A DNA stretch of 44,118 bases. It comes from Bacteroidales bacterium (lineage in GTDB: Bacteria > Bacteroidota > Bacteroidia > Bacteroidales > JAADGE01). Below the pieces are notes generated by a model. That model had not been told where the DNA came from. It saw only the letters and a list, made by a program, of their open reading frames with translations, and did no database searches. The position numbers and the translations under genes were made by a program. The stretch covers positions 1 through 44,118 of the forward strand of contig JAOZMB010000010.1 of the NCBI GenBank assembly GCA_029934515.1, given 5' to 3'. This document shows positions 33,001 through 40,790 of this stretch, in pieces (positions within the stretch are counted from its first letter, which is position 1; every line of letters begins with the position of its first letter).

Positions 33001-34794
33001 GGAGGTAATAGTTCGGGCTTAATAATATTCGAAGATGAAACATTTAAAATATATAAAAACTTAAAAACACAGGTCTGGTCTTTAAAAAAAGATGAAACAA
33101 TTAATCATATAACTCTCGAAAAAGAAATATTTTTGTGGGTAGGAACTCAAAAAGGTCTTGGTATTTACAAAAATGAACAGTTTGAATTTATTGCACCTGA
33201 GTTATTTAATAATATTTCAATTAGTGCCATCGAGCTTGCTAAAGATAAAAATAAACTTTGGTTGGGAACGAATAAAGGTGTTATGTATTACAATATAAAA
33301 GAGAAGGAAATTGAATTTATTATTGATGCGAAAGATGGACTTCTCGGTGATGAAATAACTATTGACGGTTTGCAGTTAGACGGAAAAGGTTTACTGTGGA
33401 TAGGGACGTTTCATGGCGTTTCTACTTTTGATATTACAAATAAAAAAACCGAAAAAAGCGCGCCTGTATGTCGAATTGAATCTATTGTTTTGAACGGTGA
33501 AAAAATAAATATAAATAAATTTTTAAAATTAAAAAGAACATTAAAATCGAATCAGGGAAATTTAGTATTTGAGATATCTGGTTTGTCGTTTAAAGATGAA
33601 AACTCAGTAGAATATGAGTTCTATATGCAGGGACTTGAAAATGATTACGCAGCATCGCGCGGTTCAAAAAATATTGCTGAATATACCAATTTGCCACCGG
33701 GAAAATATAGTTTTAAATATCGTGCAAAAGGCAAAGACGGTATTTGGAGTTATTATCAAAGTGTTGATTTTACAATATTAAAACCGTTCTATCTTGAATT
33801 ATTGTTTCTAATTCCTTCAATAATTCTTGCTGTTCTTTTTGTTTGGTTTTTGTTTAAGTGGAGGATTAGAATACTAAAAAAAAGGAACGAACAATTGGAA
33901 GAAATGGTAGATGATAGGACAATTGAAATAACAGAAAAAAATGTAAAATTAAAATCACAAAAAGAAGAAATACAGAAACAAAGAGACCTTGCTACGAATC
34001 AAAGAGATGAAATTATACAGCAAAAAAAAGAAATAGAAGACAGTATATTATATGCAAAGACAATACAAAATGCAATTTTGCCGCCTGATAAACTTATCAA
34101 TAATTTATTGCTGGATAATTTTATATTATTCAAGCCACGTGATATTGTAAGTGGCGATTTTTATTGGGTCGCCCAAAAAAATAATTCTATTTATTTTGCT
34201 GTTGCCGACTGCACAGGACATGGTGTTCCAGGGGCTTTTATGAGTATGCTTGGCGTATCTTTTCTTAATGAAATTGTAAATGCAGCAGATTATGAAATCG
34301 AAGCAGCGGTAGTACTCAACAACTTGCGCGATGCAGTAATAAAAGCACTTCATCAAACAGGTGATATACATGAGGCAAAAGACGGAATGGATATTTCGCT
34401 TTGCAAGGTTAATCTCGAAAAAACAGAAATGGAATTTGCAGGCGCTTTTAATCCTTTGTATATGATAAGAGAAGGTGAGTTGATAGTTATTACTGGTGAC
34501 AGAATGCCAATTGGTATTTACGAACACGAAACCAATAAAAAACTTTTTACCAATAAAAAATTAGAACTCAAAAAAGGCGATATACTTTATTTGTTCTCAG
34601 ACGGATATCCAGACCAGTTTGGTGGTAGTAGAGGTAAAAAATTTATGATAGGAAGATTTAAAAAAGTTCTGCTTAAAATTTATCCAATGCCAATGCAGGA
34701 ACAAAAAAAATTCCTCGACGAAACAATAGAAAGATGGAGAGACGGAGTAAGCGAACAAATTGATGATATACTTGTGATGGGTGTAAAAATATGA
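30061..34794 (+). CDS. Giant sensor phosphatase: two solute-binding domains, propeller, Y_Y_Y, SpoIIE/PP2C
   Basis: 1577 residues. Signal peptide (1-20); two family-3 solute-binding domains (~22-265 beginning LEDIKNKGVIKVAF, and ~283-520 beginning LDDIQSSGKLIVAF); regulator-propeller repeats ~545-1130 (FQDRDGYMWFGSHNGAAKY is the first); Y_Y_Y beta-sandwich ~1165-1240; membrane helix ~1244-1265; coiled coil ~1268-1330; cytoplasmic SpoIIE/PP2C phosphatase ~1345-1577 with metal-binding motifs VSGDFYW, DCTGHGVPGAFMSM, FSDGYPDQFGG and the final DDILVMGV. The likely reading is that a periplasmic amino-acid-like ligand controls dephosphorylation of the SiaC-type protein, in the role of SiaA. No histidine kinase or DNA-binding domain is present, unlike hybrid propeller sensors. 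Ligand and target are inference. Confidence 0.92.
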   Translation: MKKRFTTIILLILPLFLYSQTLEDIKNKGVIKVAFTESGKETVNRLAAKEFAKFLDVKYKEVPITWEDVFTQDGKRPDDYITNPNVSYVPDALKEADIICGTIYLLEWRKKFFDYAGIVQISDLIIVRKDIEREVKTEKDLKGLRIAFLENSTYETEINEINKRIGNKIELVRTRSEEESLRLLKNKKVDGLIAVSYLALSYVSNSKLFKLAFPVVKPSNVGWAVRTGSKELKTEINNFFETIKGNGKLDELFREKYKTNYSTYIKIINSYSQSQGSVKTRDLDDIQSSGKLIVAFHNREMVYHKYGKKQFNHYLAEEFAKFIGVQLEIKVTDKLSDYFENENGEIIEDGSYTPKSFYKFDVACDLLAPIEQRLNKIDIIDFMPDAKVVIGKKNTKINSVADLKKLKGVTSESSSYEHALLQHDIKNFFYNKGDNFFQDVISGKADYTISNIAVFNLADFPELESKFILGELSKMGWAIKKNHPRLRQKILEFFEYAEKNGILDKYFKKQTGMTMQAAQNYLTALHETYKEGNYPFVYYGTETDEGLPQEDILSIFQDRDGYMWFGSHNGAAKYNGRSMKIYNTKNKLVNNSVYGIKQDKEGNIYFATKKGISILNRLTDSITSYFKDISFKNIFINSNNEKWFYGDKGVFIIKGKKEIHLNPKIKNLPENVHSISEKSVADGENKSIIAIASGSGLYILDNEKTVRHILKEYCHYAFFDSDGNLWTSTQSGLYFANKHDLKKSKPGICINDNKIINLPDNIIIREIMQTKDGAIWLISDYKVFQILTLRQKPIVYDKNVGLKKYKILSFCLDNEKILWFGFSGGVQKLTNKSLRTLYPESLGGYINSIFTDKRERIWFGMSEEIFYFKNKLVNFSERLGSQNKSFTVAELPNKDIVIANLEGIYLIDAETVNVKKSYKFKKLLFSFSDIFISNDNKIFLPSGEKGIIYVLNSIDSEPIMIDNYATRHIFQLENFGDKIIGGNSSGLIIFEDETFKIYKNLKTQVWSLKKDETINHITLEKEIFLWVGTQKGLGIYKNEQFEFIAPELFNNISISAIELAKDKNKLWLGTNKGVMYYNIKEKEIEFIIDAKDGLLGDEITIDGLQLDGKGLLWIGTFHGVSTFDITNKKTEKSAPVCRIESIVLNGEKININKFLKLKRTLKSNQGNLVFEISGLSFKDENSVEYEFYMQGLENDYAASRGSKNIAEYTNLPPGKYSFKYRAKGKDGIWSYYQSVDFTILKPFYLELLFLIPSIILAVLFVWFLFKWRIRILKKRNEQLEEMVDDRTIEITEKNVKLKSQKEEIQKQRDLATNQRDEIIQQKKEIEDSILYAKTIQNAILPPDKLINNLLLDNFILFKPRDIVSGDFYWVAQKNNSIYFAVADCTGHGVPGAFMSMLGVSFLNEIVNAADYEIEAAVVLNNLRDAVIKALHQTGDIHEAKDGMDISLCKVNLEKTEMEFAGAFNPLYMIREGELIVITGDRMPIGIYEHETNKKLFTNKKLELKKGDILYLFSDGYPDQFGGSRGKKFMIGRFKKVLLKIYPMPMQEQKKFLDETIERWRDGVSEQIDDILVMGVKI

Positions 34795-34844
34795 TTAGTT
34801 CGTCAAATCCAAATGTTATAGATATTAAATAGGAACACAGACGA

Positions 34845-34874
34845 ACACGGATTATGCTGATTTTCACAGATTTA
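34845..34874 (+). repeat. 30-bp dispersed repeat, copy A
   Basis: ACACGGATTATGCTGATTTTC continuing to ACAGATTTA matches 37636-37665 with one substitution. Its end overlaps the stop codon of the ankyrin gene on the other strand. Confidence 0.85.
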
Positions 34875-36236
34875 TAAATCGTTGATTGTAAATTTCCTAA
34901 AATCAAATTTATTTTTTGTTGTTATGAAAAAGAATAATATTGTAAAATTTATTCTGTGCGGATTGGTATTATATGGTTTATAATTAGCATATTCATAACC
35001 CAGATTACAACCAAAATTTGAACCGTGCAGATAAAAACCTGTTGATGGAATAAATAAAAATTCATTAAAAGATTTATTGCTTCCTCTGTAATTGCCAAAA
35101 GTATAAGCTCCTCCTGTTGCTATATATAATCCAGTTTTACTGAGACCTTGCGAGTTGAGAACAAAGCGTTTTTTAAGATTTATCTTAAAAACAGACCTAT
35201 GTTCTCTGTACTGATAATAAAAATTTTCTCTCTCTTTTATTCTAATATATTTACGAAAAGGACGAATAATAAATTCTCCAGACATATCAAAATTATATTT
35301 ATCTTCGTGAATATTAAATTGAATACCTGGCATATAATCTTTGTTATTAAAATTTTGAACAATGCCTATCGACTTTTTTCTTATATTAAGTTGAGATTTT
35401 TTTTCGGTATTTCCAATTATTAATTTTTCAATATCATCGTGACCGTAAGCTTTTGCGATGTCGTATGTAGTGATTGTTTTTGATATTTGATTATTTGGAT
35501 TTGCACCTTTTGAGATTAAAAACTTAATGATAGCCTCGTGTTTATTATTAACAGCAATATCAAGTGCAGTTAAGTTATCATAGTTTTTTTTGTCTATCAA
35601 AGCACCTTTATTTATAAGATATTTTACTGTTTCCAAATGCCCATTTTGAGATGCTATCATAAGTGGTGTAAATCCAGAGAAGTTTTTTGAATTTATATTA
35701 GCTTTGTATTCAAGCAATACATCAATAATTTCATTATCACCGTAGTAAGCTGCAATCATTATCGCATCAGTATCTTCATTTTTTTCATTAATATCAGCTC
35801 CGTAAAAACATAAAATATCTGCAGTTTGTGGATATCCGTACGCCACCGCATACATAAGTGCTGTGTAGCCTTTGTTGTCTTTAATATTCGGAATTGCTCC
35901 ATTCTGTAGCAAAAGTTCAACTATCTCAACATTATTTGTTTTCGTTGCCGCAGTAAGTGCCGATGTTTCATTTATTGGTAAAGTATTTATATTGGCATCG
36001 TATTTCAATAACAATTTTATGATATATATATTACCAATTTCTGCTGCATACATAAGCGGAGTTACTCCATCATCTGTTTCCGAATTAGCATCACTTCCTG
36101 TTTTTAACAAAATAAAAACTTTTCTATCATCTTGGTCTTCAATAGCTTTAAATAGTTCAAAATCATAGTCTTGTGAAAATACGAAAGTATTACTAAGTAA
36201 TACAAAAAATACTATTGTAAATATTATCTTTTTCAA
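34872..36236 (-). CDS. Exported ankyrin-repeat protein with a beta-rich, barrel-like C-terminus
   Basis: 454 residues with a signal peptide cleaved after VFSQ (~22). Residues ~25-275 are about seven or eight ankyrin repeats, each with the TPLMYAAEIGN / VELLLQNGA pattern (for example GYTALMYAVAYG, GFTPLMIASQNGH, LTALDIAVNNKH). The remaining ~165 residues are different: alternating polar/aromatic strands (YNFDMSGEFIIRPF, TGLYIATGGAYTFGNY, NFGCNLGYEYANY, RINFTILFFF) that resemble a small outer-membrane beta barrel. That gives a periplasmic binding scaffold possibly tethered to the outer membrane. The ankyrin assignment is firm; the barrel is inference from strand pattern. Confidence 0.85.
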   Translation of the reverse strand: MKKIIFTIVFFVLLSNTFVFSQDYDFELFKAIEDQDDRKVFILLKTGSDANSETDDGVTPLMYAAEIGNIYIIKLLLKYDANINTLPINETSALTAATKTNNVEIVELLLQNGAIPNIKDNKGYTALMYAVAYGYPQTADILCFYGADINEKNEDTDAIMIAAYYGDNEIIDVLLEYKANINSKNFSGFTPLMIASQNGHLETVKYLINKGALIDKKNYDNLTALDIAVNNKHEAIIKFLISKGANPNNQISKTITTYDIAKAYGHDDIEKLIIGNTEKKSQLNIRKKSIGIVQNFNNKDYMPGIQFNIHEDKYNFDMSGEFIIRPFRKYIRIKERENFYYQYREHRSVFKINLKKRFVLNSQGLSKTGLYIATGGAYTFGNYRGSNKSFNEFLFIPSTGFYLHGSNFGCNLGYEYANYKPYNTNPHRINFTILFFFITTKNKFDFRKFTINDL

Positions 36237-36265
36237 AATCCGATATTATTAGTTGTTTGTTTAAA

Positions 36266-36925
36266 TTAATTATTAATTATTTCATCATTGTTTGATTTAA
36301 CTAATATTTTTGGTGTCTGCCACTTACCAAGATATTCTTCTTGAGGAATTATTTTTCCTGTTTTCGACAAAAAATTTCCTTCTTCGTTTCTCTTTATTAT
36401 ATACATTTTTCCTGAAAGAACATATTTTATTACAAGTTTAATAATTTTTTCTTCCGATAAATCCTTGTTCTCAAGACCTATTTTTATACCTATTTCATTA
36501 TTTAGCAAATCCATTTTACTGCTAATATAATCTGGTAGCGATTTTTTTCCAATTTTTTTCCCTTTCCTATAATCTGCTTTATTATGATTTTCATAAGCTA
36601 TGCCAAGACTTCTTGCTCGTCTTTCGCCTATTTCACGTGTCAGCAAAGCCATCCAGAATCCGTGTCGAAAAGCATCAGTTTGTCCTCCAGAAATTTGTCC
36701 GTCAAGTTTTGATACAAAATCAGATTTATTTGCCGTCCATTTTGCTTTATTACTAATACCAAATGTTTTATTAACAATAAAAGGATGTGTAATTGCCCAC
36801 AGTTTGACGGAAAAATTTAATTTGCGGAACTGTTGGGATTTCGATTTCTGTGCCATAGAATGAAAGTTTAATAAAATTATGAATAATAATAAAATATTTT
36901 TAATCATTTTTTTTAGTATATACAT
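36266..36925 (-). CDS. Secreted protein, DUF6973-like
   Basis: 219 residues with a signal peptide ending SMAQ; an ATG six codons in (36907) is an equally good start. The central motif GGQTDAFRHGFWMALLTREIG followed by ARSLGIAYENHNKADYRKG is typical of a family of uncharacterised Bacteroidota proteins (DUF6973), with conserved Asp, Arg, His and Glu-Asn-His residues that could form a metal or catalytic site. Function unknown. It lies 29 bases after the ankyrin start region on the same strand, and the ankyrin gene follows it in transcription order. Confidence 0.7.
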   Translation of the reverse strand: MYILKKMIKNILLLFIILLNFHSMAQKSKSQQFRKLNFSVKLWAITHPFIVNKTFGISNKAKWTANKSDFVSKLDGQISGGQTDAFRHGFWMALLTREIGERRARSLGIAYENHNKADYRKGKKIGKKSLPDYISSKMDLLNNEIGIKIGLENKDLSEEKIIKLVIKYVLSGKMYIIKRNEEGNFLSKTGKIIPQEEYLGKWQTPKILVKSNNDEIINN

Positions 36926-36950
36926 TTATTGAAAAACTCTAATATCTGGT

Positions 36951-37595
36951 TCATTTACAGTATTTATGTTTTACAATTTGCAGGTTTTTGTATATTTTTT
37001 TTAAGTCTTCAATTTTTAAACAATCAAAACTTTCAGATTCGTAATATTGATATTTATCTTCGGACAGTTTTTTTAATATAACAAAAGTCCACCATTTACC
37101 TATGTTATAAGCTCCTGTCATTTCTTTTTTTTTGTTAATCTCTATTGCTGTTGCCATTTGTGCGAGAACTTGTCGTAGTGGGTCTGAATTTGTTTTCTGT
37201 CTTTTAAATTTTTGGATAAAGAAAAAAGGAATTTCTGGTTCTGTTATTCCTGAGGCTACCATAAAATCTGGTCTTCCGTATAATTTTTTTCCGTTTACTG
37301 TTCCTGATATTTCTGGTTGATACCATTCCCTAAAATTATTTCCCAAAAAATATACACGATTTAAAAGTGGACTTATAAAATGTGCAAGTAATTGATATTC
37401 ATCATAATCAGAGATATTATATTCATTTAATTTGATTAATTTTATTAAATATTTTTCATCAGAACTATTTACATCAAATTCAAAATCAAACCATTTAATA
37501 AAAATAGTTCTGTCGGGAACAAGTTGAAAATTAGCTATTTCCTTTAATTTGCGATAAGTAATTTCTGAAAATTTGTAACTCTTTTGTAATTCCAT
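36951..37595 (-). CDS. PD-(D/E)XK nuclease-like protein, paralogue A (altered active site)
   Basis: 214 residues from MELQKSYKFSEITYRKLKE, the start that aligns with paralogue B; a longer frame to 37658 would begin inside a dispersed repeat, so I reject it. The core resembles a PD-(D/E)XK fold: LYGRPDFMVASG, then FFFIQKFKRQ. Compared with paralogue B, the Glu of the ExK motif is Lys (QKFK against QEFK), so catalysis is probably lost. The C-terminal ~55 residues (GAYNIGKWWTFVILKKLSED onward) are almost identical to paralogue B at protein and DNA level while the N-terminal half has diverged. Function unknown. Confidence 0.72.
   Translation of the reverse strand: MELQKSYKFSEITYRKLKEIANFQLVPDRTIFIKWFDFEFDVNSSDEKYLIKLIKLNEYNISDYDEYQLLAHFISPLLNRVYFLGNNFREWYQPEISGTVNGKKLYGRPDFMVASGITEPEIPFFFIQKFKRQKTNSDPLRQVLAQMATAIEINKKKEMTGAYNIGKWWTFVILKKLSEDKYQYYESESFDCLKIEDLKKIYKNLQIVKHKYCK
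36957..37115 (-). repeat. 159-bp direct repeat unit 1 (3' end of paralogue A)
   Basis: Matches 37706-37864 over equal length with about seven differences by eye (~96%), while DNA on the 5' side of both genes is clearly diverged. The pattern suggests recent gene conversion. Confidence 0.9.
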
Positions 37596-37635
37596 TTTTT
37601 TTAATTTATTGATTACTTGTAATAGAATAATAGGG

Positions 37636-37665
37636 ACACGGATTATACTGATTTTCACAGATTTA
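37636..37665 (+). repeat. 30-bp dispersed repeat, copy B
   Basis: Same sequence as 34845-34874 apart from one base. It lies in the 92-base gap between the two nuclease-like paralogues and creates the false N-terminal extension of paralogue A. Confidence 0.85.
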
Positions 37666-37687
37666 AATTAGTAAAAATCAAATAATC

Positions 37688-38338
37688 CTAATAACTAAAC
37701 TCTTGACAGTATTTATGTTTTACGGCTTGCAGGTTTTTGTATATATTTTTTAAGTCTTCAATTTTTAAACAATCAAAACTTTCAGATTCGTAATATTGAT
37801 ATTTATCTTCGGACAGTTTTTTTAGTATAACAAAAGTCCACCATTTACCTATATTGTAAGCTCCGCACATTTTATTTGTTTTATTTATTACAGTAGCTAC
37901 TGACATCTCTGCAATAAGTTGGAACAAAGGGTGTTTTGAAGTTGTTATTGACCTTTTGAACTCCTGTATAAAAAAATATGGCTGTTCTGGTTCTATTTTT
38001 CCGCTTGCTACCATAAAATCTGGTTTCCCTGATAATATGTAACCGTTTACAATGCTTTTTATTTCATATTCATACCAATCCCTAAAATTGTCTGTTCTGA
38101 AATCTACTTTATTTAATAAAGGAATAATAAATCTTGCTTTTAATAATTCTTCATTATAAAATTGCAAATACATCTTTTCGTCTTTAATTAACTTTTTTAA
38201 AAACTCAATCTCTTCATGTTCTATTTTGTAAGGATATTTAAACCATTCTTCGAATATTTTTTCTTCTGGTTTTTTTACAATACCAGTAATTTTTCGTAAA
38301 TTTTTATACGAAATACTGGAAAAATAATAAATTTTCAT
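37688..38338 (-). CDS. PD-(D/E)XK nuclease-like protein, paralogue B
   Basis: 216 residues, cytoplasmic. SGKPDFMVASG (Asp107) followed after 18 residues by FFIQEFKRS (Glu126, Lys128) gives the PD...ExK arrangement of restriction-type nucleases; helices before it (EELLKARFIIPLLNKVDF) could carry the first acidic residue. The end is nearly identical to paralogue A. I do not recognise a named family, and a nuclease fold is inferred from the motif and its spacing. It lies 137 bases after the Roc-COR GTPase gene on the same strand, which, with that protein's own nuclease-like tail, hints at a shared role. Confidence 0.72.
   Translation of the reverse strand: MKIYYFSSISYKNLRKITGIVKKPEEKIFEEWFKYPYKIEHEEIEFLKKLIKDEKMYLQFYNEELLKARFIIPLLNKVDFRTDNFRDWYEYEIKSIVNGYILSGKPDFMVASGKIEPEQPYFFIQEFKRSITTSKHPLFQLIAEMSVATVINKTNKMCGAYNIGKWWTFVILKKLSEDKYQYYESESFDCLKIEDLKNIYKNLQAVKHKYCQEFSY
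37706..37864 (-). repeat. 159-bp direct repeat unit 2 (3' end of paralogue B)
   Basis: Partner of the 36957-37115 unit, 749 bases apart, same orientation. Confidence 0.9.
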
Positions 38339-38412
38339 AATTATAATTAATTAAATGATTTTAAATTTGTTCTACTTTGCCAAAGTTAAACAAAATAATA
38401 AATTTTAATCGT

Positions 38413-38450
38413 TCTAAAAACATAAGATATCATATAAACTAACAACTAAC
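38413..38450 (-). repeat. 38-bp dispersed repeat, second copy
   Basis: On the minus strand GTTAGTTGTTAGTTTATATG continuing to TTATGTTTTTAGAA matches 17680-17717 with one indel and about two substitutions. It lies between the Roco gene and paralogue B. Confidence 0.6.
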
Positions 38451-38475
38451 ATGTGTATATAGCCACTTCTTTTTT

Positions 38476-40539
38476 TCATTCTGTTGTTTGTAATTCTACA
38501 AAAATATGATAAATTTTTATTTGTCTATCATTTCTTTCATGTTTTGCTATTCCAATTTTAATATTTGTAGGAATATTAACATTATTTGAAATATCTGTAA
38601 AATCTATCATTTTATGTTTGTAATCAATATCTGGTAAATATTTATAGTATTTTTTCCAATTTATCATAAAATTATTATTGCAATAAATAATCATATAATT
38701 TTCTGGCAATCCATTTGCATTGTAATCAAATATTTTTGTTATATGACTTTTAATTACACTTTTATTAAAGTTTTTTAAATTAAATGCTTCATAAATTGCA
38801 ATTGTTTCTCCATTTTCATCTTCTATTTTAATATCAATTTCTCCGGGTTGGATTTTTGCTTTTCCCCATTTTGTTTGGTCTTTAATTCTAAAATTCTTAT
38901 TTGTCAAAACGTTGGCAATAAAACTATTTCTGCTGTCTTCATATTTTTGAATATTTAATGACAATCCTTGAAGTTGTTTTAATGCAAGAAGTATGTTATC
39001 AAAAAGAGATTGCTGTTTTCCGTTTCCGTTTACTTTTCCAAGTAGCATATTAATTGAAACTTCATCTACGCTTTTAGGACATGTAACTGTTGTTTTTCCT
39101 TTATCAAAGTATTTGTTTAGTTGCTCAAATGTATAAAATTCAGGAGAATTTCCGTCAATACATTCATTACAAATACAATGAGTCATTAATTTTACAACAG
39201 GTTCTTTTAGTGTTTTGTGAATATTTTCTATTTCGTATTTAATAATACTAAATAAATCTTGTCTATTCTTTCCTTTTATTTTTATGCTAATAAATCGTTC
39301 AAATGTGTTGCTTGTTATCAATGCTGTTGCTTGTTCTCGTTCTATTACAACTCCTTGCGACCAAAATAAGTTATTTTTTATATAATCGTGCATTCTCACA
39401 ATCATTCTTGTTACAATTCCAGCAGCCATAAATTTGTATCTAAACTCAAATTGTAGATTGTCTTTATTATCCCAATTATCAACACTGTCGGGCTGATTTG
39501 GTTGAAGCATTCCAGGAACAATATAATCTGTTTGATTTGGCAAAAGAAAACATAGTTCAAATTTTTTCATCAATTCTATTAAAAAAGCAAATTTGTCATC
39601 GGGATAATCTTTCCATATATTTCTTAGTTGCGAATAATTAAATTTTCCTTGATTTAAAATAACTTCTTTTGTATCAATTATTTTATAAACTGCTTTTGTT
39701 GCCCATTCGGGGTTAAGAAAAATAATATTTCGTAAAATATCATTATCTTGAAAATGCAGAAAAGTACCAAGGTCGTGAAAATAATTACTTAAATAAAGAG
39801 CTTGTTCGAAGTCAATTCCAAAAGTTTTACAAATTACGATATAATCATCAAGTTTTATAAAATTTTGTTGAGTTTCTTTTAAATTATCTCTTATATCAAT
39901 CCAAACTTTTGGTAATTTTTCTCCTATATGTGGTAATTTTATTATTTCTTTTATAATAGAATTTTTTAATTCTTTGATACCAATTTTTTCTTTTGCACTA
40001 ACTTTGTGAAAACCAACAATATTAGGAAAATAATCTTTCATATATTTTTCAGCTACAATGCTTGCTCGTTGGTCTATTTTGTTTTGAACCACAAGTATTG
40101 GTGAATTTTTACTAAGCAAACTAACAATTCGCAACCAATAATCAAAACTTGCCAGATTAGGCATCATTCTATCTATTCTTGCATCCCAAACGAGCAGATA
40201 AATAGAGCGCTTACTAAGAAAAAACTGATGTGTAGAATGATATATTTCCTGACCGCCGAAGTCCCAAATATTTATTTTTAAGTTGGTATTGCTTTCTATT
40301 TTTAAGTCCCAATTCTTTATATCAATTCCTTCTGTTGAAGATTCATTTTCATTATATTCATTAAATACTAATCGTTTCATTAGTGAAGTTTTCCCAACAA
40401 GTCCGTAACCAACGAGTAATAATTTTGTTTCGTAAAGATTTACTGTTTCTTTTTCAAGCTCTGTAAAATAATTTATAATTGCTTTTTTGCCTTGCTTAAT
40501 TATTTCTATTGGTGGTTTTTCTATTATTTTGGGTTTCAT
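38476..40539 (-). CDS. Roc-COR GTPase (Roco) lacking LRRs, with nuclease-like C-terminal domain
   Basis: 687 residues. The start PPIEIIKQGKKAIINYF resembles the linker that normally follows leucine-rich repeats in bacterial Roco proteins; no repeats are present. Roc GTPase ~36-200: P-loop GYGLVGKTS (44-52), DFGGQE (93-98), NKID (153-156), SAK (181-183). COR domain ~205-450, including FLNPEWATKAVYKIID and YIVPGMLQP. A cysteine pair CICNEC (455-460) and a later Cys may bind metal. The last ~180 residues contain RNSFIANVL, PGEIDIKIEDENGETIAIYE and AFNLK, then HITKIFDYNANGLPENYMII; this resembles the restriction-endonuclease-like tail of NACHT/STAND-type conflict proteins, with GEID and EAF as the acidic positions. 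GTPase and COR are certain; the effector assignment is from memory of the family. Confidence 0.85.
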   Translation of the reverse strand: MKPKIIEKPPIEIIKQGKKAIINYFTELEKETVNLYETKLLLVGYGLVGKTSLMKRLVFNEYNENESSTEGIDIKNWDLKIESNTNLKINIWDFGGQEIYHSTHQFFLSKRSIYLLVWDARIDRMMPNLASFDYWLRIVSLLSKNSPILVVQNKIDQRASIVAEKYMKDYFPNIVGFHKVSAKEKIGIKELKNSIIKEIIKLPHIGEKLPKVWIDIRDNLKETQQNFIKLDDYIVICKTFGIDFEQALYLSNYFHDLGTFLHFQDNDILRNIIFLNPEWATKAVYKIIDTKEVILNQGKFNYSQLRNIWKDYPDDKFAFLIELMKKFELCFLLPNQTDYIVPGMLQPNQPDSVDNWDNKDNLQFEFRYKFMAAGIVTRMIVRMHDYIKNNLFWSQGVVIEREQATALITSNTFERFISIKIKGKNRQDLFSIIKYEIENIHKTLKEPVVKLMTHCICNECIDGNSPEFYTFEQLNKYFDKGKTTVTCPKSVDEVSINMLLGKVNGNGKQQSLFDNILLALKQLQGLSLNIQKYEDSRNSFIANVLTNKNFRIKDQTKWGKAKIQPGEIDIKIEDENGETIAIYEAFNLKNFNKSVIKSHITKIFDYNANGLPENYMIIYCNNNFMINWKKYYKYLPDIDYKHKMIDFTDISNNVNIPTNIKIGIAKHERNDRQIKIYHIFVELQTTE

Positions 40540-40724
40540 ATAATTAAAATTAAATTATTGTTATCTTTATTTTTTAATTGTCGCTATTGTCTGTGTTTTA
40601 AAATCAAATTGCTTAAAAAAATTTCAATATTTTTATACCATTTAGTAAATTTATTATTAATAATATCAGAATAAAGATTTACAAAAAGTATCTCATATTT
40701 AAGGAAATTATAAAGCCAACAACA

Positions 40725-40764
40725 AAAATGACAACAAACACAATGTTATAGCAGTTGTCATTTT
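40725..40764 (-). terminator. Intrinsic-type terminator after the dehydrogenase gene
   Basis: AAAATGACAAC (40725-40735) and GTTGTCATTTT (40754-40764) form a perfect 11-bp stem with an 18-base loop, 27 bases past the WbpO-type stop on the minus strand; the stem ends in TTTTTG in that direction. Confidence 0.65.
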
Positions 40765-40790
40765 ACAAATATACAAATAAATTTTATTTT

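Noticed and set aside
37596-37658. Longer start for nuclease-like paralogue A
   Set aside because: The extra 21 residues are a translation of the dispersed repeat and have no counterpart in paralogue B.
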